Source of the DNA: Methylopila sp. 73B
GTDB taxonomy: Bacteria; Pseudomonadota; Alphaproteobacteria; Rhizobiales; Methylopilaceae
Length of the DNA stretch: 64,000 bases
Direction of reading: 5' to 3'
Assembly (NCBI RefSeq): GCF_000526315.1
Contig: NZ_JAFV01000001.1
Location: 310,001 to 374,000 of the forward strand
The first letter of the stretch is position 1. The number at the start of each line of letters is the position of its first letter. The notes below the pieces were generated by a model that saw only the letters and a list, made by a program, of their open reading frames with translations, was not told the origin of the DNA and did not search any database. Of the stretch, positions 8,052 through 16,770 are shown piece by piece. The translations under genes and the position numbers were made by a program.

Positions 8052-8078
8052 CGATCGGTTTCGGACAGGCGTCGGGTG

Positions 8079-8393
8079 TCAGCGGCCGCCGCCGCCGCCG
8101 GCCCCGCCGCCGCCCTCGACCGGGGAGGGGCGCTGGCCCTTGATGTCGGAGGACTCGGTCGCCGCGGAGGGCGTCCCCGTGGTCATGCCGGTGGAGCCCG
8201 ACGTCGAGGGGGTCTCGTGCGTCATGCCGGTGGAGTTGTCCTTCATCTGGTCCGCATTGCCCGGGCCGCCCGGCTGCGCGACGGTGCCGGCGCCCGCGCC
8301 GCCTCCGCCGCCGCCCGCGCCCTGCGCCATGGCGACGCTCGAGCCGGCGGCGATGAGAAGCGCGGCGGCGCCGGCGGTGATGATCTTGTTCAT
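8079..8393 (-). CDS. Small exported Gly-rich protein, paralogue 3
   Basis: A 104-residue protein with signal peptide MNKIITAGAAALLIAAGSSV then AMAQ, cleaved near residue 24. The mature chain opens and closes with poly-Gly tracts and has a Met/Thr/Ser-rich middle with repeated STGMT and TGMTTGT elements. Low complexity and lack of hydrophobic core suggest a disordered periplasmic or secreted protein. It is the third member of the local family and has both an EcfG-like promoter about 100 bases upstream and a strong terminator, so it is a single-gene unit. Function unknown. Confidence 0.8.
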   Translation of the reverse strand: MNKIITAGAAALLIAAGSSVAMAQGAGGGGGGAGAGTVAQPGGPGNADQMKDNSTGMTHETPSTSGSTGMTTGTPSAATESSDIKGQRPSPVEGGGGAGGGGGR

Positions 8394-8490
8394 GATATGA
8401 GGTCCTTCGGTTCGTGGTCGCATCGGCCGGGGCGACGCCGGAGCCTGGGGCTCCGGAGGCCGCGCGGCGCGCTCGATCGTTCCCCCCACA

Positions 8491-8515
8491 AACGTCGTCC
8501 GCTCGGGAAGGTTGC
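8491..8515 (-). promoter_or_regulatory. EcfG-like stress promoter for paralogue 3
   Basis: Minus strand GCAAC, 16-base spacer, then CGTT: an exact match in the -10 element and one mismatch in the -35 element to the EcfG consensus. The leader would be about 90 bases. Confidence 0.6.
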
Positions 8516-8602
8516 ACGGCCCTCCGTGCGGAGGCGCCAAGCGAGGCGTGCGCCTGCACAGCTGTCGGGTCTCGACGCGCGCCCCAGCCGGGGGCGTCGG
8601 CG

Positions 8603-9298
8603 TCAGAAGCTGAAGGTCGCGACCACGCCGCCGCGCGGCGGGACGCCGGGCGCGACGAACCCGCGGCGCCGGGCGAGCGCCTTCGCCTGCTCCTGGTTGA
8701 GAAGCGCTTCCGCGCGGCGGCGGTCGGCGTCAGACACCTTGTCGGCGTCGCACCGGCCCGGCTCCTCCCACAGCTTGCGGGCGACGGGCGTGCCGACCGC
8801 ATAGGTGATCGTGCTCCCCGCGAGGTCGTCCGGCGCCACGTAGCGCTTGCGCATCAGCGCCTTGATCGCCTCGCCGAGGATCTGCGCGCTCTCCTCGAGG
8901 CTCATGGTCCGGACGAGATCCGCGTCCGGCGCGTCGCGCCCGTCGACCGCGCAGTGCTTCGCGGTGAAGAGCCAGTCGTGCACCATGTAGGCAGGCGCGT
9001 AGCCCCAGGGGCCGAACCCCTTGAACAGCTGGGCGAACTTCGGAACTGACCCGCCGTCCGTGTACATCAGGCCCGGCCGGATGACGGCGCCGTTGGCGCG
9101 CGTGAAGGTCAGCTCGTTGTTGGGGACCGGCATGAACAGGAAGCGGCCGTCGCCGGCGGGGGCGCTTCCCTCGCCGAGCCAGACCACGACCAGCGAGCCG
9201 GAGAACGAGCCGCCCTCGGGCGCGTCGCGGTAGGCGAGGCCGCCGCACCCCGCGAGCCCGAGCGCCAGTCCGGCCGCAGCCAGCCGCCCCCATAGCAT
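8603..9298 (-). CDS. DUF1353 lipoprotein
   Basis: A 231-residue predicted lipoprotein. The N-terminus [20 protein letters not shown] carries a lipobox (LAGC), so the mature chain starts at a lipidated Cys. The DUF1353 core shows TDGGSVPKFAQ, the family's T-D-x-x-S-V-P signature, and the following YAPAYMVHDWLF stretch. The role of DUF1353 is not established; it occurs in phage and bacterial proteins. The ATG at 9298 has GGGGGAAG a few bases upstream and gives the signal sequence; an upstream start would bury it. The gene diverges from the DUF2147 gene. Confidence 0.8.
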   Translation of the reverse strand: MLWGRLAAAGLALGLAGCGGLAYRDAPEGGSFSGSLVVVWLGEGSAPAGDGRFLFMPVPNNELTFTRANGAVIRPGLMYTDGGSVPKFAQLFKGFGPWGYAPAYMVHDWLFTAKHCAVDGRDAPDADLVRTMSLEESAQILGEAIKALMRKRYVAPDDLAGSTITYAVGTPVARKLWEEPGRCDADKVSDADRRRAEALLNQEQAKALARRRGFVAPGVPPRGGVVATFSF

Positions 9299-9441
9299 GC
9301 GCGCTTCCCCCGAAGCTTGTTTGAGCGTCGCGATCGTAGCGCGAAAGCCGGTTCCTCGCCATGACCGCCGTGGCTCCGTCTTGCGGCCGCAATCGCGTCG
9401 CTTATCTCGATCCGATGAACGCAAGACGAAAGGACCGTCCG

Positions 9442-9867
9442 ATGATCCGAGCCGCTTTGGCCGCAAGCCTTCTCGTCGCAGGTCTGACGGGCGCGCACGC
9501 TGCGACCGTGCCGGAGGGCGTCTGGAGCCTGCCCAAGGGCAAGGCGACCGTGCGGATCACCTCCTGCGGCGACGGCGTCTGCGCCACTCTCGTCGGGCTG
9601 GGCAAGCCGCTCGACAAAAAGGGTCGCCCCAAGGTCGACAAGCGCAACCCCGACCGCGCCAAGCGCGACCGGCCGGTGATCGGGCTGTCGCTGCTGCAGG
9701 GCATGGCGCCGTCCGGCGAGGGCTGGGCGGGGAGGTTCTACAACCCCGACGACGGCGAGACCTACGCCGGTAGCCTGGCGCCCGCGGGCGACGGCACGCT
9801 GCGCCTCAAGGGCTGCGTGCTGGGCGGGCTGGTGTGCCGGACGCAGGTGCTCACCCGCGTGAGCTGA
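9442..9867 (+). CDS. DUF2147 exported protein
   Basis: A 141-residue exported protein. A signal peptide (MIRAALAASLLVAGLTGAHA) precedes the DUF2147 domain, with GVWSLPKGKATVRITSC near its start, a G-x-FYNPDDGETYAG segment in the middle and a final LKGCVLGGLVC. Two Cys pairs could form periplasmic disulfides. The family is lipocalin-like in fold and of uncertain function. The ATG at 9442 is preceded by AAAGGA at the right distance; in-frame codons further up give no signal peptide. Confidence 0.85.
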   Translation: MIRAALAASLLVAGLTGAHAATVPEGVWSLPKGKATVRITSCGDGVCATLVGLGKPLDKKGRPKVDKRNPDRAKRDRPVIGLSLLQGMAPSGEGWAGRFYNPDDGETYAGSLAPAGDGTLRLKGCVLGGLVCRTQVLTRVS

Positions 9868-9882
9868 CGCCAGAAAACGACT

Positions 9883-9915
9883 GTGGCGGAGACCGGCCGC
9901 GCCGGTCCCCGCCAC
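9883..9915. terminator. Bidirectional terminator between DUF2147 and oxlT-like genes
   Basis: GTGGCGG-AG-ACCGGC, loop CGC, GCCGGT-CC-CCGCCAC. It is followed by GAAAAG on the plus strand and by CAGTCGTTTTC on the minus strand, so it can end both converging transcripts. Confidence 0.75.
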
Positions 9916-10010
9916 GAAAAGCGCAGGCTTGGGGCTGTGACGCCCGCAAGCCTGCGAAGGTGGGCCCGGCCGGGGTAAAGGGCCAAGCCAGGGGTCTTAG
10001 GGCCGGCGCG

Positions 10011-11345
10011 TCAGGCGCCGGCGAGCTTGGGCTGGCCTGCGCTGGTCGGGCCGTCGTCGAGCGTCGCGGGATTGGCGACTCCCGAGCGCTTGATGTGGGC
10101 GGCGAGCACGGGCCGGAGAGCGACGATCGCGAGGAAGGCGGCGAAGAGGTCCATCGCGGCGACGGTGTAGAGCACGGTCGCCCAAGTGCCGGTCCATTCC
10201 ATCAGCAGGTTGCCGACCGGGACGAACAGCGCGCCGATGCCCTTGGCGCAGTACAGCACGCCGTAAATCTTGCCGATGTGCTTGGTGCCGAAGGCGTCGC
10301 CGGCGAGCGCCGAGAACAGCGAGTACACTTCGCCCCAGGCCAGGAACACGACGCCGGACAGGATCAGGAAGGCGTAGGGGTTCGAGCCGAAGTAGCCGAG
10401 CGCGATGATGCCGAGGCCTTCGAGCGTGAAGGCGATGACCATCGTCTTCTCTCGGCCGATGTTGTCCGAAATCCAGCCGAACAGCGGACGGGAGATGCCG
10501 TTCATGACGCGGTCGAGCATCAGCGCGAGCGGCAGGGCGGCCATGGTGAAGAAGTAGAGGTTGACGCTGTAGTTCTTGACGCCCAGGTCCTGCGCGATGA
10601 CGCCGAGCTGGGCGACCGCCATCATGCCGCCGGTGACGACGCAGATGAACATCAGGAACATGAGCCAGAACAGCTTCGTGTTCAGGGCTTCCTTGAGCGT
10701 GTAGTCCTTGCGGGTCTGGATCAGCTTGTTCGAGACCTTGACCTCTTCCTTGGTCGGCGAGCGCAGGAACCAGGCCGCGATGAAGGCGAGCGAGCCCTGC
10801 AGGATGCCGAAGAAGAAGAACGTCTCCTGGAAGCCGCTGGACTGGATCATGGCGGCGATCGGCAGGATGGTGGCCGCCGAGCCGGCGCCGTAGCCGCCGG
10901 CCGTCAGGCCGACCGCGAGGCCGCGGCGGTCCGGGAACCACTTCAGCGCGTTGTTGATGCAGGTGGCGTAGATGCAGCCCACGCCGATGCCGCCGACGGC
11001 CGCGCCCACGTAGAAGCCCATCAGGGTGGTGGCCTGCGAGTTCAGAATCCAGGCGGCGCCGATGCAAACCGCGCCGACCGCGACCATCACCTTCGGGCCG
11101 TACTTGTCGATGAAGTAGCCTTCGATCGGCGTCAGCCAGGTCTGCACCAGCACGAAGATGGTGAAGGCGATCTGGATCGAGGCGCGGTCCCAGCCGTAGG
11201 TCGACTGGATTTCGGGGACGAAGAGCGTCCAGGCGTACTGGATGTTCGCCGTCGCGACCATGCAGACCACGCCGACGATGATCTGGATCCAGCGCGTGCG
11301 TTCAGAGACGTTCGGCCGGAGGGCCGGGTCGGAAGTCTGTGCCAT
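10011..11345 (-). CDS. OxlT-family MFS transporter, oxalate:formate antiporter-like
   Basis: A 444-residue inner-membrane carrier with twelve predicted helices in two halves joined by a charged loop (about 205-230). It matches the oxalate/formate antiporter branch of the major facilitator superfamily: the N-terminus has NIQYAWTLFVPEIQ, the loop after helix 2 has DKYGPKV, and the region near helix 4 has GCIYATCINNALKWFPDRRG. Likely substrates are small carboxylates exchanged across the membrane; the exact substrate cannot be read. The ATG at 11345 has GAGGAAA just upstream; an upstream in-frame ATG would add about 69 Arg/Ser-rich residues unlike the family. It is a single-gene unit ending at a strong terminator. 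Confidence 0.88.
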   Translation of the reverse strand: MAQTSDPALRPNVSERTRWIQIIVGVVCMVATANIQYAWTLFVPEIQSTYGWDRASIQIAFTIFVLVQTWLTPIEGYFIDKYGPKVMVAVGAVCIGAAWILNSQATTLMGFYVGAAVGGIGVGCIYATCINNALKWFPDRRGLAVGLTAGGYGAGSAATILPIAAMIQSSGFQETFFFFGILQGSLAFIAAWFLRSPTKEEVKVSNKLIQTRKDYTLKEALNTKLFWLMFLMFICVVTGGMMAVAQLGVIAQDLGVKNYSVNLYFFTMAALPLALMLDRVMNGISRPLFGWISDNIGREKTMVIAFTLEGLGIIALGYFGSNPYAFLILSGVVFLAWGEVYSLFSALAGDAFGTKHIGKIYGVLYCAKGIGALFVPVGNLLMEWTGTWATVLYTVAAMDLFAAFLAIVALRPVLAAHIKRSGVANPATLDDGPTSAGQPKLAGA

Positions 11346-11744
11346 TTTGGCGTTTCCTCGGTGTGTGTCGTTCGGCCCGAAAGCCGTGTGGACGCCCTCG
11401 CTTGTGCGACGTGGTCGTTTTTCGACCTTGGCGCCGCGGCGTCGCAGGGAATGTGTGGAGTTCGGTCTCCTCTCGGACGAGACTGAGGGAAGCGGCGGAT
11501 AAGCCGGTGATTCCGGCCGTGTCACGCATGGCTGGTATGCAAAATATGGCATGCCAGTTTGTCGCAGCGATAGCCCGTCGGGCCCCGGTTTGGTTCACGA
11601 CTTCGTAATCGGCGCGTGATCGGGCGGCGCAGAGCGGCCATCGCGCGGCGGCCCTTGAGGCCGCGGTCGTATTGGCGTATCGGCGCCTGCGGCGGCGCGC
11701 TTCGGACGGGCGACGGCTCAGGCGCTAGGCCCGCGGAAGAGACG

Positions 11745-12377
11745 ATGACGTACTCGGTCAAGGAAATCTTCAAGACGCTGCAGGGCGAAGGCGCCCAGGC
11801 GGGCCGGGCCTCCGTGTTCTGTCGCTTCGCCGGCTGCAACCTGTGGACAGGCCGCGAGGCCGATCGCGCGCGGGCGGTCTGCCAGTTCTGCGACACGGAC
11901 TTCATCGGGACCGACGGCGAGGGCGGCGGCAAGTTCGCAGGGGCCGAGGCCCTGGCCGCCGCGATCGAGGCCGCCTGGGGCGCGGCGCCGGGGCCCCGCT
12001 ACGTGGTGTTCACGGGGGGCGAGCCGCTGCTGCAGCTGGATGCGGCGCTGACGGCGGCCTGCCGCGCGCGGGGCTTCGAGTGCGCGGTCGAGACCAACGG
12101 CACCCAGGCCCGCCCCGCGGGCGTCGACTGGCTGTGCGTCAGCCCCAAGGCCGGCGCCCCCCTCGCGCTCGACGGAGGCGACGAGCTGAAGCTGGTCTAC
12201 CCGCAGGCAGGCGTCGACCCGGAGACGTTCCTGGGGCTCGCCTTCCGGCATTTCTTCCTGCAGCCCATGGACGGGCCCGACGGGCCGGCGAACGTGCAGG
12301 CGGCCATCGCCTACTGCCTGACCCACCCCCGCTGGCGCCTCAGCCTGCAGACCCACAAGATGATCGGCATTCCGTGA
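11745..12377 (+). CDS. queE: 7-carboxy-7-deazaguanine synthase
   Basis: A 210-residue radical SAM enzyme that turns 6-carboxytetrahydropterin into 7-carboxy-7-deazaguanine in the preQ0/queuosine pathway. It opens YSVKEIFKTLQGEG as the family does. The iron-sulfur cluster cysteines are spaced C-x14-C-x2-C (from GCNLW to VCQFCDTDF), the variant known from the Burkholderia enzyme rather than the classical C-x3-C-x2-C. FTGGEPLLQ is the SAM-binding motif. ATG at 11745 follows GGAAGAG. It begins the queE-queD-queC operon, ten bases before queD. Confidence 0.93.
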   Translation: MTYSVKEIFKTLQGEGAQAGRASVFCRFAGCNLWTGREADRARAVCQFCDTDFIGTDGEGGGKFAGAEALAAAIEAAWGAAPGPRYVVFTGGEPLLQLDAALTAACRARGFECAVETNGTQARPAGVDWLCVSPKAGAPLALDGGDELKLVYPQAGVDPETFLGLAFRHFFLQPMDGPDGPANVQAAIAYCLTHPRWRLSLQTHKMIGIP

Positions 12378-12387
12378 AAGGCGCCTC

Positions 12388-12744
12388 ATGAGGATCGTTC
12401 AGGCCTTCACCTTCGAGGCCGCCCATCGGCTGCCGAACGTGCCCCCGACCCACCGCTGCCACCGCGTGCACGGCCACTCCTACCGGGTGGAGCTGGCGCT
12501 CGAAGGGCCGATCGATCCCGTGACCGGCTTTGTCGTCGACTTCTTCGACGTCGAGGCCGCGTTCGGGCCGGTGCTGAAGCGGCTCGACCATCACACGCTG
12601 AACGAGATCGAGGGGCTCGAGAATCCGACGGCCGAGCTGATCGCGCTGTGGATCTGGGACAAGGTGAAGCTGGATCTGCCGCAGCTCGCGCAGGTAAAGG
12701 TGTTCGAGACGCCGTTCTGCTGGGCGGAGCACGACGGGGCATGA
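12388..12744 (+). CDS. queD: 6-carboxy-5,6,7,8-tetrahydropterin synthase
   Basis: A 118-residue enzyme that converts dihydroneopterin triphosphate to 6-carboxytetrahydropterin, feeding QueE. Zinc ligands are His13 (AAHRLP) and His28 and His30 (CHRVHGHSY), with catalytic Cys24; the LDHHTLNEI segment supplies the catalytic Asp/His pair. Length is normal for the family. Its stop overlaps the queC start by four bases, so the two are translationally coupled. Confidence 0.95.
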   Translation: MRIVQAFTFEAAHRLPNVPPTHRCHRVHGHSYRVELALEGPIDPVTGFVVDFFDVEAAFGPVLKRLDHHTLNEIEGLENPTAELIALWIWDKVKLDLPQLAQVKVFETPFCWAEHDGA

Positions 12745-13508
12745 CCGCGGCCCAAGAGGCTGGCGAGGCGGCTGGCGAGGCGACGGGCGCGGGCGACGGC
12801 GCGCTCGTGCTGTTCTCCGGCGGGCAGGACTCCACCACCTGCCTCGCCTGGGCGCTGGACCGTTTCGGGCGTGTCGAGACGCTGGGTTTCGACTACGGCC
12901 AGCGCCACCGGGTCGAGCTCGACCAGCGCGCGGCGCTGCGCGAGGGGCTCGCGCGCCTGAAGCCGGACTGGGCGGCGCGGCTGGGCGAGGACCACACGCT
13001 CGCGCTGCCGGTCCTTGGCGAGCTGTCCGACACCGCGCTGACCCGCGACGTCGCGATCGAGGCGGAGGCGGGCGGCCTGCCCAACACCTTCGTGCCGGGC
13101 CGAAACCTCGTCTTCCTCACCTTCGCCGCGGCGCTCGCCTGGCGGCGGGGGCTGCGCCGCATCGTCGGCGGCATGTGCGAGACCGACTTCTCCGGCTACC
13201 CCGACTGTCGCGACGACACGATCAAGGCGCTCCAGGTGGCGCTCAACCTCGGCATGGAGCGCCGCTTCGTGCTGGAGACGCCGCTGATGTGGCTCGACAA
13301 GGCCGACACCTGGACGCTGGCGGACGGCCTCGGCGGCGGGGGGCTGGTCGAGCTGATCGTCGAGGACAGCCACACCTGCTACCTCGGAGAGCGCGGCGCC
13401 CGCCACGCCTGGGGCTACGGCTGCGGCGCCTGCCCCGCCTGCGACCTGCGGGCGAGGGGATTTGCGCGCTGGCGCGCGCGGGCGGCGTCTCTAGGCCCCG
13501 GCGCATAG
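12741..13508 (+). CDS. queC: 7-cyano-7-deazaguanine synthase
   Basis: A 255-residue ATP-dependent enzyme that makes preQ0 from 7-carboxy-7-deazaguanine. The ATP-pyrophosphatase loop is FSGGQDSTT near residues 24-32, and the zinc knuckle lies near the C-terminus (DSHTCYLG then [10 protein letters not shown]). The first 20 residues are an Ala/Glu/Gly-rich extension before the usual start of the fold. The ATG at 12741 overlaps the queD stop as ATGA. With queE and queD it gives the pterin-to-preQ0 part of the queuosine route; folE and the later tgt/queA genes are not in the window. Confidence 0.94.
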   Translation: MTAAQEAGEAAGEATGAGDGALVLFSGGQDSTTCLAWALDRFGRVETLGFDYGQRHRVELDQRAALREGLARLKPDWAARLGEDHTLALPVLGELSDTALTRDVAIEAEAGGLPNTFVPGRNLVFLTFAAALAWRRGLRRIVGGMCETDFSGYPDCRDDTIKALQVALNLGMERRFVLETPLMWLDKADTWTLADGLGGGGLVELIVEDSHTCYLGERGARHAWGYGCGACPACDLRARGFARWRARAASLGPGA

Positions 13509-13567
13509 CTCGCCACATCCGCGCCGCCGCTCGTTCTCACTCGCTTTGCGAGAGCCAAGCGCGGGCG

Positions 13568-13728
13568 ATCCCTCCCCCGGAAGGGGAGGGTGGACGGGCG
13601 CAGCCCGGCCGGGTGGGGTGAGCGCAGGACGAGGCGCCGGCGGGCGGCGTCGCGCTCGACGCCCAAGACCCCACCCGACCTCGGCTTCGCCGAGGCCACG
13701 CTCCCCACGCCTGCGGCGCGAGGAGGGA
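13568..13728. repeat. Family I fold-back repeat
   Basis: An imperfect long palindrome of about 160 bases. The left arm reads ATCCCTCCCCC...GGGAGGGTGG...CCGGGTGGGGT and the right arm its rough complement, ACCCCACCCGACC...GCCACGCTCCCC...GGAGGGA. The same element occurs in three tandem copies between murD and ftsW. It fills the gap between queC and the cold-shock gene; no protein is supported in 13509-13836. Confidence 0.75.
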
Positions 13729-13772
13729 CGCCCGCGCCATACTCTGACGCCCTGCGCCCGCCCGCAAACGCA

Positions 13773-13802
13773 AACGGGGCGCCCCGTGAGGGACGCCCCG
13801 TT
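13773..13802 (-). terminator. Terminator of the cold-shock gene
   Basis: AACGGGGCG and CGCCCCGTT form a perfect 9-bp stem around a 12-base loop, about 35 bases past the stop of the cold-shock gene on the minus strand. Confidence 0.7.
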
Positions 13803-13836
13803 CGCTCAAACCCGAACCCGAAAGGGCTCGCTCCGA

Positions 13837-14040
13837 TCACTCGGCGCGCAGGTTCGCGGCCTTGGTCTTGCCACGCTCCATGACGACTTCGAACGCGACC
13901 TTCTGGCCCTCGACGAGGGTGTGGAGGCCCGAACGCTCGACGTCGGAGATGTGAACGAAGACATCCTTCGAGCCGTCGGCCGGCTGGATGAAGCCATAAC
14001 CCTTCTGGGTGTTGAAGAACTTGACGGTGCCGCTCGGCAT
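13837..14040 (-). CDS. CspA-family cold-shock protein
   Basis: A 67-residue single-domain nucleic-acid chaperone. RNP1 is KGYGFI at residues 13-18 and RNP2 is VFVHIS at 27-32, both with the aromatic residues that stack on single-stranded RNA or DNA. Length is typical. The start at 14040 has AGGGAGG six bases upstream. The gene has its own terminator and about 280 bases of upstream sequence before the divergent cupin gene, room for the long structured leader that cold-shock genes often have; whether this copy is cold-inducible cannot be told. Confidence 0.93.
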   Translation of the reverse strand: MPSGTVKFFNTQKGYGFIQPADGSKDVFVHISDVERSGLHTLVEGQKVAFEVVMERGKTKAANLRAE

Positions 14041-14325
14041 GATCGCCTCCCTGGACAAGCGCATGTGCGCATTTGACCGCTTCCCCGTTCGGGTCCGCGG
14101 CCGGGCACAATCCGAATTTGGTGCGTGTCGTGAAGGCGGTAGCTTTCGGCGAAGTCGCCGCATGCAGGCCAGACAGGACGTCCAAAAATCTGATTGCTGA
14201 TCGACAATGGCGCACAGCTAAAACGCGTCGTCAAGCGTCGGCGCGGCGCCCAAAAGGCGGAACCGCCGCGCCGACGCGTCGTTTGTCTTCCGTAGGCCAA
14301 CTCTGGCCCCAGGGAGGCGACGGCG

Positions 14326-14871
14326 TTGAGTTCATCGCATGACAATCATACGACCGAACGCTTCGGTTTCACCGACGACGGCGTGATTCCGAACCACCCG
14401 AGCTTCGAGCTTCTGGTGCACCGCGCGGCCTTCGCGCCCGAGCCGGGCGAACCCGCCGTGAGCGCCGAGCAGCTGTTTGGCGCCAACGGCTGGGGCGGGT
14501 TCTGGCGGGACGGGATCTACCCGTTCCACCACTACCACTCGACCTGCCACGAGGCGCTGGGCGTGGCGCAAGGTTGGGCCGAGGTGCGATTCGGCGGCGA
14601 GAGCGGCGGCCGGACCCTGCGCCTGGAGGCCGGCGACGTGGCGGTGGTGCCCGCCGGCACGGGACATTGCCGGATCGCCGCCAGCGAGGATTTCGAGGTC
14701 GTCGGCGCCTATCCGCCGGACCAGCCCTTCGACCTCATTCGTGACGCCGGCGACCACGACGCCGCGGTGGAGCGCATCAAGGCGGTGCCGACGCCGGCGA
14801 CCGACCCCGTGTTCGGGCCGGACGGCGGCCTCAGGACGGCGTGGAAGGGACTGGCCCGCTCGGCGGCCTGA
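14326..14871 (+). CDS. YjlB-like cupin protein
   Basis: A 181-residue cupin of the YjlB type. The metal-binding segment is PFHHYHSTCHEALGV, giving three or four His ligands, followed by the second cupin motif around AGDVAVVPAGTGH. Related proteins are uncharacterised small-molecule binders or dioxygenase-like enzymes. The start is a TTG at 14326, chosen because AGGGAGG lies eight bases before it and the frame is closed further upstream by lack of any ribosome site; no ATG lies near the N-terminus. Confidence 0.8.
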   Translation: MSSSHDNHTTERFGFTDDGVIPNHPSFELLVHRAAFAPEPGEPAVSAEQLFGANGWGGFWRDGIYPFHHYHSTCHEALGVAQGWAEVRFGGESGGRTLRLEAGDVAVVPAGTGHCRIAASEDFEVVGAYPPDQPFDLIRDAGDHDAAVERIKAVPTPATDPVFGPDGGLRTAWKGLARSAA

Positions 14872-14883
14872 GCGCCGGCGGCG

Positions 14884-15444
14884 TCAGGCGCTCGCCAGCC
14901 GGCATTTGCCCGGCAGGTTCTGGTAGTAGACGCTTTTCAGGCTCGCTTCGAACCAGCGCTGGCCCGGCGCCGCGGGGTCGAACCCGTAGAGCTCGATCGC
15001 GATGTCCTCGACCGCCGTCCCGGTCTGGTTGGCGGCCGGCACGGTGACCTTGGACGCGAGGCGCGCCGGCTCCGCCGTGCGGTCGAGCGTCCAGCGCGGT
15101 CGCGGCGCGCCCTGGCCGTCGTAGTCGCTGCGCTCGCCGTTCGCCTTCGCCACGTAGATCTGCGCGAAGGCCGCCGGCTCGCCGCGATCGAGCTCGAACA
15201 GGAACGCCACGAACGGCTGGCTCTCCACGAACACGTAGAACTGGCAGTAGAGCGTGGGCGCGGCCGGCGCGGCGGCGGCGGCCGTCCGCAACGCCGGCGA
15301 GGCGGGCGCCGGCGCGTCGGGCGGCGCGTGGGTCCGGCCGCTTGAGGCCGAAAGGTCCGGCGTGGCGTCGAGATAGACATAGAGCCCCGCCGAAATCAGA
15401 AGCGCAGTGAAGAGGCTTAAGGCGATCGAGGCGAAGCGCGTCAT
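14884..15444 (-). CDS. Membrane-anchored exported protein, unknown family
   Basis: A 186-residue protein with one N-terminal hydrophobic helix (MTRFASIALSLFTALLISAG, residues 1-25) that could be an anchor or uncleaved signal, an Ala/Pro-rich linker to about residue 60, then a globular part containing TLYCQFYVFVESQPFVAF and ending with KSVYYQNLPGKC. One Cys near each end of the globular part could form a disulfide in the periplasm. I do not recognise the family. It stops 13 bases from the convergent cupin gene. Confidence 0.7.
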   Translation of the reverse strand: MTRFASIALSLFTALLISAGLYVYLDATPDLSASSGRTHAPPDAPAPASPALRTAAAAAPAAPTLYCQFYVFVESQPFVAFLFELDRGEPAAFAQIYVAKANGERSDYDGQGAPRPRWTLDRTAEPARLASKVTVPAANQTGTAVEDIAIELYGFDPAAPGQRWFEASLKSVYYQNLPGKCRLASA

Positions 15445-15524
15445 GCGTGGGTCCCGGCGGCGGTCGGCTCGAGGATAGCCGGCCCACGCCTGGGGATCGA
15501 CAGCGGAGTCGCGTTCGACAGGCC

Positions 15525-15548
15525 TTCGGAAGGAGCGCTCCTTCCGAA
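15525..15548 (-). terminator. Hairpin downstream of carA
   Basis: TTCGGAAGGAGC-GCTCCTTCCGAA is a perfect 24-base palindrome starting eight bases after the carA stop. No T-run follows, so it may be a terminator or an mRNA-stabilising end. Confidence 0.55.
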
Positions 15549-15555
15549 AGGCGCT

Positions 15556-16770
15556 TTACGCCGGCTTGCGGTCCATCAGCTCCACGAAGCGCTGGAACAG
15601 GTAGTGGCTGTCCTGCGGGCCGGGGGAGGCCTCGGGGTGATGCTGGACAGAGAAGGCCGGCCGGTCGGTCAGCTCGAGCCCGCAGTTGGTGCCGTCGAAC
15701 AGCGAGACGTGGGTCTCGCGCGCGGTCGCGGGCAGGCTGTCGCGGGCGACCGCGAAGCCGTGGTTCATCGAGGTGATCTCGACCTTGCCGGTGGTGAGGT
15801 CCTTCACCGGATGGTTCGCGCCGTGGTGGCCCTGGTGCATCTTGGACGTCGTCGCGCCGACGGCGAGCGCCAGCATCTGGTGGCCGAGGCAGATGCCGAA
15901 GGTCGGGATCTTCTTCTCGAGCACCGCCTGGATGACGGGGACCGCGTACTTGCCCGTGGCCGCCGGGTCGCCGGGGCCGTTCGACAGGAACACGCCGTCC
16001 GGGTTCAGCGCGAGGATGTCCTCGGCGGTGGCGGTCGCGGGCACGACGGTGACCTCGCAGCCGGCGGTCGTCAGCATGCGCAGGATGTTGCGCTTGAGGC
16101 CGTAGTCGATCGCGACCACGCGCTTCGTCGCCGTTCCTTCCGCGCGCGCGCCATAGGCGCCGGGCACGGCCGCGCCGGGCCAGCTCCAGCCGGCCTCGTC
16201 CCAGCCGTAGCGCTGGGGGCTGCCGACGAGCGGCACCAGGTCCTGGCCCTCGAGGCCTTCGAAGCCGTCGAGCACGCTCTTCAGCGCCGCGTCGTCGAAG
16301 GCGCCGTCCGGCGCGTGGGCGATGACAGCGTTGGGCATGCCCTTGTCGCGGATGAGGGCGGTGAGCGCGCGGGTGTCGACGCCGGCGATCGCGACGATGC
16401 CGCGCGCCTTCAGCCAGGCGTCGAGGTCGCGCGTGGCGCGCCAGTTCGAGGGCGAGGTGACGTCGGCCGCGAACACCGCGCCGCGCACGCCGGAGGCGCC
16501 CGCCATGTTCACCGTCTCGACGTCGTCGTCGTTCACGCCGACGTTGCCGATGTGCGGGAAGGTGAAGGTGATGATCTGCCCGGCGTAGGACGGATCCGTC
16601 AGGATCTCCTCGTAGCCGGTGATGGCGGTGTTGAAGCAGAGCTCGCCGGCCGCGGCGCCGACCGCGCCCAGGCCGTCGCCCTCGACCAGCGTGCCGTCGG
16701 CGAGCAGCAGCCGCGCCGTCGGGCGCGCCTCGTCCCAGCCGCCTTTGGCGGCGCCTTGTTCATGAGCCAT
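15556..16770 (-). CDS. carA: Carbamoyl-phosphate synthase small subunit
   Basis: A 404-residue glutamine amidotransferase subunit that supplies ammonia to CarB for carbamoyl phosphate, used in arginine and pyrimidine synthesis. The N-terminal half is the CarA-specific domain (LCFNTAITGYEEILTDPSYAG). The C-terminal class I glutaminase domain has the nucleophile Cys294 in GICLGHQ and the partner His in VQHHPEASPGP. The N-terminus carries about 18 extra residues before the first strand. carB is not adjacent. The start at 16770 diverges from yqeY. Confidence 0.95.
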   Translation of the reverse strand: MAHEQGAAKGGWDEARPTARLLLADGTLVEGDGLGAVGAAAGELCFNTAITGYEEILTDPSYAGQIITFTFPHIGNVGVNDDDVETVNMAGASGVRGAVFAADVTSPSNWRATRDLDAWLKARGIVAIAGVDTRALTALIRDKGMPNAVIAHAPDGAFDDAALKSVLDGFEGLEGQDLVPLVGSPQRYGWDEAGWSWPGAAVPGAYGARAEGTATKRVVAIDYGLKRNILRMLTTAGCEVTVVPATATAEDILALNPDGVFLSNGPGDPAATGKYAVPVIQAVLEKKIPTFGICLGHQMLALAVGATTSKMHQGHHGANHPVKDLTTGKVEITSMNHGFAVARDSLPATARETHVSLFDGTNCGLELTDRPAFSVQHHPEASPGPQDSHYLFQRFVELMDRKPA

